Part shown: piece after piece, positions 58,842-64,000 of the stretch
How positions within the stretch are numbered: position 1 is the stretch's first letter
Layout of the letters: every line of letters begins with the position of its first letter
From: Candidatus Woesearchaeota archaeon
GTDB taxonomy: Archaea; Nanobdellota; Nanobdellia; Woesearchaeales; ARS49
Reading direction: 5' to 3'
Length of the DNA stretch: 64,000 nucleotides
Assembly (NCBI GenBank): GCA_019323015.1
Contig: JAHWHY010000007.1
Span: 9,038-73,037, forward strand
Notes under the pieces: generated by a model
What the model was told of the DNA's origin: nothing
Seen by the model: only the letters and a program-made list of their open reading frames with translations
Database searches by the model: none
Position numbers and translations under genes: made by a program

Positions 58842-60737
58842 ATGAAAAACAAAATTTTGGGAATTACACTTTTGATGGCAATATGCCTGATGAGCGTATC
58901 TGTTGCACAAGCAGGATGCAGCGAAGGAATCTGCTGCGACAAAGACCTGTGGGCAAAATTATCTGAAAACGAAGTACATACTGCCCGCGCAAATAATATA
59001 GAATATGAAATAGAAGTACTAGTAATATCAGAAACCAGCAATGAAGCAAAATTCAAAATCAATGGAGAAATCACAGATGCTCTATCTGAAGGAGAAGAAG
59101 ACACATTAGCAGACGGCTCAGTCATAGAAGTCAAAAAAATAATCACAGACGAAAGCCCATCAAAAGTGATAATCTGTTTTGATTACGGAATCCTGCATTG
59201 CAGCGGCATAGTAGGAGAACTAACTGACGGAGAAACAGAAAACTACGTAGTAGGAAACTATGAATATGAAGTAGAAGCCAGCGTATACCAAGGAAACTTC
59301 CGGCTCCAAGTAAACGGAGAATACACTGACTGGCTCGGAATAGGAAGCGAACAAACAATGGCAGACGGCCTCAAAATAAAGGTATTAGACATTGGGGGAG
59401 ACCATATAACCTTCTGCATGACACCAGGATCCGAACCAACAACACAAGCAATACCTACTGTATTAGAAACAAGCAAGCCCAAAAGAAAAATAGACTTATC
59501 AAATTATCCAGACCTGTTCATCAACGGAAAAAGCCTTAACACAGACTTTGTGGTGGGAGATCAGGCACCTGCAGACGACGTGATTGCAGCAATCGATATC
59601 TCAGTATCCTTCCAGAAATATGGAGTGAGCAAGACAGGCGGCGCAAGACTAGCAAGCGAGATAAGCAACTACAACAGAAACATAATCAGCATAGGAAGAC
59701 CATGCGACAATGCAGTAACAGCACAGATACTGAGAACGAATGGAATAAGTGATTATGACTCTGACTGCTCATATGATTTGAGGCCAGGACAGGCAGTAGT
59801 GTATTTATTTGATTATAATGGATATGCACACATGCTTGTATTCGGGTATTCAAGATTAGAGACAAGGCAGGCAGCAAGAGCACTGACATTTCAAAAAATG
59901 AAAGGCAGAAAGCAACTGCTTGAATTCGGCGAAGGAATGCCTGTGCCAGAAACCACTGCCACAGAACAAGAAACCTGCTGGACTGCAGTAGAACAATTCA
60001 AGAGAGAAATGATTGAAGAATATGACAGCAAAGGACTGCCAATACCAGAAGATATTATGAAAAAATACGAGGAAATGCACGCGCGCTGCGCAGGAGCAAG
60101 AACTGCGCCGCAAACATATGACCGCTGCATCTCAGAATATGAAAGCAAAGCAAGAGAGCAACAGATAACCTGGCAGAACTATCCAGAAGCAGACAGAATA
60201 AGAAAAGAAGGACTTAAAGTATGCGGAGAGAAATTCGGCATGCCAATACCTGGACCAAGCAGGCCTGCAGAAGAAATAGCAGAATGCATGAAAGAAATAG
60301 AAAAATTCAAAAGAGAACTTGTAGAAAAATATGACAACAAAGGAATACCAATACCAGAAGACCTTATGAAAAAATACAATGAGATGCGCATACGCTGCAC
60401 AAATGAAATAATCACACCAGAACGCACAGCTCCTCCTGTCATAGAAGACAGAAAGGAGGACTGCCCAGGATGCAGAAAAAATGGAGCGTGCATGCAGATA
60501 GGAATAAGATTCCTTGAAGGAGATGCCCCCGTGTACTGCGACATAGACCATGCATTCAAACCGCAAAAACAGAACAGCGAAGTATGCATGAACAACTACG
60601 AATGCCTAAGCAACACCTGCAGTGATGGAGTGTGCCAGAGCATGGGCGAGCAGATAAAAGGAATCCAAAAAGAATTAGCAGAACAAAAAGGAATCCTAGA
60701 GAAAATCATGGGATTTTTCAAACGCATATTCGGCTAA
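58842..60737 (+). CDS. Secreted multi-domain Cys-rich protein
   Basis: 631 residues. CGGAGGGTAAA precedes the ATG. Signal peptide, two related beta domains (about 45-115 and 130-190), an S-layer-homology-like domain (DLFINGKSLNTDFVVGDQA...), then two copies of a helical Cys-flanked module of about 37 residues (CWTAVEQFKREMIEEYDSKG and CMKEIEKFKRELVEKYDNKG), a small Cys-rich segment and an amphipathic tail ILEKIMGFFKRIFG. Cell-surface protein, function unknown. Confidence 0.75.
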   Translation: MKNKILGITLLMAICLMSVSVAQAGCSEGICCDKDLWAKLSENEVHTARANNIEYEIEVLVISETSNEAKFKINGEITDALSEGEEDTLADGSVIEVKKIITDESPSKVIICFDYGILHCSGIVGELTDGETENYVVGNYEYEVEASVYQGNFRLQVNGEYTDWLGIGSEQTMADGLKIKVLDIGGDHITFCMTPGSEPTTQAIPTVLETSKPKRKIDLSNYPDLFINGKSLNTDFVVGDQAPADDVIAAIDISVSFQKYGVSKTGGARLASEISNYNRNIISIGRPCDNAVTAQILRTNGISDYDSDCSYDLRPGQAVVYLFDYNGYAHMLVFGYSRLETRQAARALTFQKMKGRKQLLEFGEGMPVPETTATEQETCWTAVEQFKREMIEEYDSKGLPIPEDIMKKYEEMHARCAGARTAPQTYDRCISEYESKAREQQITWQNYPEADRIRKEGLKVCGEKFGMPIPGPSRPAEEIAECMKEIEKFKRELVEKYDNKGIPIPEDLMKKYNEMRIRCTNEIITPERTAPPVIEDRKEDCPGCRKNGACMQIGIRFLEGDAPVYCDIDHAFKPQKQNSEVCMNNYECLSNTCSDGVCQSMGEQIKGIQKELAEQKGILEKIMGFFKRIFG

Positions 60738-60801
60738 AAAAGCAAAATATAAAAGGGATTTGCGTCTAACACACCTGTACAGAATTACAGGAGGGCAAAA
60801 C

Positions 60802-61212
60802 ATGAAAAACAAGATTTTGGCAAGCACAATTTTTTTTATTTTTTTAGTCAACATACTGCCAGCACAAGCAACAATGCACATGTGCACAGGAACTGTATGC
60901 TGCGACGGAGACATGATAACACACATTCCGGACGGCAGAACAAAAACAGTGCCAGTAAAAGAAAATGAATATGAAATAATAAACACCCGAACAACAGAAG
61001 GCCCGGGAGAACTCAAGATAAACGGAGAAAAACTAAAAGCACTAAACGACGGCGACATACGCAAAATAAAAGACGGCTCAACAATAGAAATACTGGACGT
61101 CTCAGATGAGATAATATCACTCTGCCTGACACTAGGGGAAGAACGAGTGCAGTCAGAACAGGCAAGCATAATTGAAAAAATACTTGCCTTTTTCAAAACC
61201 ATGTTCAGCTAA
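60802..61212 (+). CDS. Secreted short paralogue of the preceding protein
   Basis: 136 residues starting MKNKILASTIFFIFLV after CAGGAGGGCAAAA. Same signal-peptide opening (MKNKIL), a GTVCCDGD / EGICCDKD-type Cys motif, one beta domain (INGEKLKALNDGDIRKIKDG) and the same amphipathic tail (IIEKILAFFKTMFS) as the 631-residue protein upstream, so the two are tandem paralogues. Confidence 0.72.
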   Translation: MKNKILASTIFFIFLVNILPAQATMHMCTGTVCCDGDMITHIPDGRTKTVPVKENEYEIINTRTTEGPGELKINGEKLKALNDGDIRKIKDGSTIEILDVSDEIISLCLTLGEERVQSEQASIIEKILAFFKTMFS

Positions 61213-61272
61213 AGTGCTGAATTCTTGTGGGGGGGCAAAAAGAGGGTCACCTCCCCTCTTGCCTCCACTTTA

Positions 61273-62430
61273 TTACAAGAATTGCACATCAACTTCAAGA
61301 GCATCCCAAGTAGGATACTCTTCAACAATCGCAGGAACAAGATGCAGTTTCTTAATTTCATCCTTTAAATCATCAACAAGCGCAATAGAAGTCAAAATCC
61401 TCAATCTGACAGAATCAACATGCAGCAAACCAGCAGGAATCTTCAATTGATTCTGCAATCGCCGCTTTATTTTCTTTAATTTTATTACATACTTCCGGTT
61501 ATCAGCACTCTCAACCTGCAAACCATAACCAAAATCCGGCTTTAATTCAGGAAGGTAGATAACACCCCTGACCAAAGTGCCTTCCGTAGTGATGAAATCG
61601 GTCTTTAAAGCAACATTCACAGCCCTGCGCTTAATTCTCTTTGCTAACTGCGCTTTGTCCTTTGTAGTGGTAGTGCAGTAGTGGATGTTTAATTTTGATT
61701 TTTTCAGACAGTTTAGCAGTTCTTTGGCAAGCTTTTCAGAACCCTTTACACCATAAGAAAACTTATTTTTGGGTTTGAAACCTCTTTCAACAAGCTTATT
61801 GACATTAGTGTCAGAAATCTCTAACTCATTAAGATTCAAGAAATCCACTTTATCCTTAATGAAATCAATGAGTTTTATTGTCTCTCTCTTTTTTCCAGGA
61901 ATAACAGGAATCTCAACACCAACATCCCACTTGAACTTTTTTGCCAGCTCTATTCTCTTCCATTCCTTAGGCTTGTCAAGCATAGGATGGAACCTAATTT
62001 CATCCAAGCCTGCTTGATATAAACGCTTGAGCTTAGCTTCTGTTACAAGATTAAGCGGAGTGTATAAATGAATATGGAATTTTTTGCCAAATCTCTTTTT
62101 GAGCATCTTGATATAGCGAACAACACGATCAAGCTTGACAAGAGGATCCCCACCAGTAATGCCCGCGCCTTTAGCATCAGTTAATTCTGCTTCCTTGATA
62201 ATGTCTTTTGGGGAAGCAATCTTCCACTCATTTGCAAAAATAACATCCTTGCCAGACTTTTGCTCGCTTACAGGGCAATAGAAGCATCGTTGATTTTGAG
62301 AACATATGCCAGTAATGAATAAAACTAGCTTAAATCCTTTAACACAAAGTTGACAACCCTTAGCAGGTTTTCCAACTAGATAGGAGAAGTAACTTGTTTT
62401 TCTGATTTGTCTTTTAGTTGCCATAACCAT
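61273..62430 (-). CDS. Radical SAM domain protein
   Basis: 385 residues. The cluster motif reads GICSQNQRCFYCP (C-x5-C-x2-C, longer than the usual CxxxCxxC), preceded by GCQLCVKGFKLVLFITG, then GAGITGGDPL and a TIM-barrel half. Matches an archaeal family with unknown reaction. Start ATG at 62430 (another at 62424). It overlaps the upstream endonuclease gene by 55 nt. Confidence 0.85.
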   Translation of the reverse strand: MVMATKRQIRKTSYFSYLVGKPAKGCQLCVKGFKLVLFITGICSQNQRCFYCPVSEQKSGKDVIFANEWKIASPKDIIKEAELTDAKGAGITGGDPLVKLDRVVRYIKMLKKRFGKKFHIHLYTPLNLVTEAKLKRLYQAGLDEIRFHPMLDKPKEWKRIELAKKFKWDVGVEIPVIPGKKRETIKLIDFIKDKVDFLNLNELEISDTNVNKLVERGFKPKNKFSYGVKGSEKLAKELLNCLKKSKLNIHYCTTTTKDKAQLAKRIKRRAVNVALKTDFITTEGTLVRGVIYLPELKPDFGYGLQVESADNRKYVIKLKKIKRRLQNQLKIPAGLLHVDSVRLRILTSIALVDDLKDEIKKLHLVPAIVEEYPTWDALEVDVQFL

Positions 62431-63524
62431 TTACTCTTATGAATTACTACTTTTTTAAGTTTGCCTTCTTCTTCTAAAAGCTTAAGATGATATCTTGTAT
62501 TCACCATGCCTCGCTTTATTATCTTGCTTATATCTTTTGTAGACATTAATCCAGTCATACTATTTAAAATAATCTCTCTTGCTTCGCCATCATGATAATT
62601 TGGTTGAATAACTGAGTTAACAAGCGTTTTAAGCTTTTTTTGTTTTGCAGAATGTAAAAATCCAATTTTATCTAAAAATTTACGCAGTTCTTCCAAACCA
62701 CAAATAACAAACAATAATCCTATTGCGGTAGTTCCATTTTTATTTTTCCTTCGGGCACAAACAACAACATTTCCTGATCTAATATTAAGGCAAGTTAGAA
62801 GTTCAATTAATGAAATAAAAAACTTTCTCAAAGACCACTTTAATTCCATTGATTTTGCCATGTTAATGGCTATTCTTGTGGAACTCACAGTTCCCTCATC
62901 ATCAAATAATGCACGAATAAATCCGCTCTTTACTTCATGATTTCCAGACTTAATCCAAGCAGGAACATCAAAATCTTGCTTGAACTTATTGCCTTTAACA
63001 CAACCACAGACATGAAGCAATTCTCCCAGTGCAGAAGGATAGTGTATACTTATAGAACCATCTTTTCTTTTGCGATAATCGCGGTAAATAGAATTATTGA
63101 AAATCTTGTTCGTTAAGTGTATAACTCGCTCAATCAGTTCTTTGGACGTATTAACATAAACAAAACGCCCTGCTTTAGAAATATGACCATCTCCAAAAGT
63201 GTGTCCTGCTAATTCTGAAAGATCTGCAGAAGCACAAATCGGCAGTTTTATTTTTATGGGTTTGCCACACAGTCTTTTCTTTATTTCTAATACGCTCTGA
63301 TTAATTTCTGAATCGCCAAAACTGTGCAAAGTTAATAATTGCTTAAACAGATCTATCGGAATAAAACTAGCTCCTCTTTTATAATACTTAAAGCTTGATG
63401 CAGAATTTGGAAAAATTTCCGCTAAGCGATTTGCAGTCAAATTAGCGAATAATTTTGTTCTAAATTTGTCTGTTAATTTAACCATGCAGGTATCAGGCAA
63501 GTTTCGATGATCAATCAATTTCAT
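62376..63524 (-). CDS. Free-standing LAGLIDADG endonuclease with winged-helix tail
   Basis: 382 residues from the ATG at 63524, which has a strong GGAGGAAGAGAA site; the frame is open to 63683. Two dodecapeptides, LAGHTFGDGHISK and FIRALFDDEGTV, mark a monomeric homing endonuclease; both keep the acidic catalytic residue. The C-terminus (STKDISKIIKRGMVNTRYHLKLLEEEGKL) is a winged helix. No splicing blocks, so not an intein. Probably a mobile gene lodged 5' of the radical SAM gene. Confidence 0.82.
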   Translation of the reverse strand: MKLIDHRNLPDTCMVKLTDKFRTKLFANLTANRLAEIFPNSASSFKYYKRGASFIPIDLFKQLLTLHSFGDSEINQSVLEIKKRLCGKPIKIKLPICASADLSELAGHTFGDGHISKAGRFVYVNTSKELIERVIHLTNKIFNNSIYRDYRKRKDGSISIHYPSALGELLHVCGCVKGNKFKQDFDVPAWIKSGNHEVKSGFIRALFDDEGTVSSTRIAINMAKSMELKWSLRKFFISLIELLTCLNIRSGNVVVCARRKNKNGTTAIGLLFVICGLEELRKFLDKIGFLHSAKQKKLKTLVNSVIQPNYHDGEAREIILNSMTGLMSTKDISKIIKRGMVNTRYHLKLLEEEGKLKKVVIHKSKWLWQLKDKSEKQVTSPI

Positions 63525-63556
63525 TTCTCTTCCTCCGGGGGGATCTCGTCTAGCGC

Positions 63557-63588
63557 GAGACTTCCTCAGTTTATTGGAAGTCTCGTTT
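63557..63588. repeat. 10-bp hairpin in the endonuclease leader
   Basis: CGAGACTTCC and GGAAGTCTCG form a perfect 10-bp inverted repeat with a loop of about 12 nt, located in the 5' leader, 33-64 nt before the endonuclease ATG. Nearby GATCTCG and TTTTCGAG could extend or compete. Confidence 0.5.
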
Positions 63589-63869
63589 TCGAGAAAAGAG
63601 GACGTTAAGCAGAACTGCATAATTGATTTTTGTGTCGCAGACCGAAAATTAGTATTTAGCAGTTCTGCGTGTTCTCTTTTCATAATATTCGAGAATTTAT
63701 TCTTTAAATAGGCTGCGCGAGAATGTCCAGTGACTTTGCTAAAAAATCGAAAGATTTTCGGATATTTATAGAAGCTTCAGTTAGTGAGAGGGTTTTGAGG
63801 TTGTTCTTTTGATTGTTAATTCTATTGACTTAATAAATAATAATTTTATTTAACCTTACTAATTATAAT

Positions 63870-64000
63870 TTATTTATATTTTTCTAGAATATCTGTTAAC
63901 ACCTTATACTGTTTTGATCCAATAACTTCAACAGGTTTTAATGTTTCTCTTGCTTCTTCAGTAGACATTCCTAGCCAATCTTGAAAACCTTCGATTAATT
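63870..64000 (-). CDS. C-terminus of an unidentified protein (partial)
   Basis: Open to the window edge on the reverse strand; the last 43 residues read EGFQDWLGMSTEEARETLKP...VLTDILEKYK followed by TAA. Helical, no recognised family. The 185 nt between this stop and the endonuclease promoter show no gene. Confidence 0.55.
   Translation of the reverse strand, partial: LIEGFQDWLGMSTEEARETLKPVEVIGSKQYKVLTDILEKYK

Noticed and set aside
63525..63683. 53-residue N-terminal extension of the LAGLIDADG endonuclease
   Set aside because: A TATA-like box near 63,706 would allow a near-leaderless start at 63683, but the extension contains a perfect hairpin and low-conservation-type sequence, whereas ATG 63524 has a strong GGAGG site.

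Overview
The window is an archaeal chromosome segment, AT-rich outside one region and gene-dense. Its genes are archaeal-type (aIF5A, aRF1, eL40, eL43, RpoP, prefoldin beta, aIF5B, Cdc6/Orc1, NreA, a PINc-VirB11-type ATPase, archaeal UMP kinase, RtcB with archease). Many genes have a TATA box 24-29 nt upstream of the start codon and therefore look leaderless. The small, often single-domain proteins and the many short secreted or membrane proteins suggest a DPANN lineage of the Woesearchaeota/Pacearchaeota type; this is inference from gene content, not a placement. Layout: 0-6.6 kb holds translation and transcription genes (eL40-aIF5A, aRF1, eL43-rpoP-prefoldin-UPF0147, MscS channel, DRG-type GTPase). 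6.65-15.07 kb is a foreign-looking island. 15.1-30.6 kb returns to core genes (AsnB-like, PUA proteins, aIF5B, AlaRS, NreA, ThiI-like, DHH phosphoesterase) with secreted proteins and lipoproteins between them. 30.6-46.5 kb has an EEP-family lipoprotein, an intron-containing tRNA-Gly, PIG-L and GT4 enzymes, SMC, RNase HII, an initiator tRNA interrupted by probably three introns, a large beta-helix surface protein, tRNA-Ser, an antiporter, UMP kinase and the PINc ATPase. 46.5-64 kb has SerRS, Cdc6, a TrmB-like regulator facing three small MSED proteins, Sua5, glucokinase, intein-containing RtcB plus archease, a family of secreted Cys proteins, a radical SAM enzyme and a free-standing LAGLIDADG endonuclease. 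The island is the most unusual part. (i) 6.9-9.2 kb is a polycistron of eleven mini-proteins (40-112 aa, most with one membrane segment), almost every one preceded by a strong GGAGG ribosome-binding site and starting with TTG or GTG; it ends at a perfect 11-bp hairpin plus T-tract terminator. (ii) 9.3-11.5 kb encodes a coiled-coil protein and a HerA/FtsK-type ATPase with a winged-helix tail. (iii) 11.6-15.07 kb is about 3.4 kb of GC-rich sequence with no convincing large gene. It holds roughly 35 near-perfect hairpins of 6-13 bp, a long-range 12-bp stem, two tiny basic ORFs and a final terminator. Units (i) and (iii) start with the same 23-nt promoter element at the same distance from a TATA-like box, and a TTCTATATAGAA palindrome follows both terminators. 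My working reading is a mobile or domesticated element that expresses a membrane mini-protein set, a translocation or packaging-type ATPase and a very large structured RNA under common control. I do not recognise the RNA as a known family.
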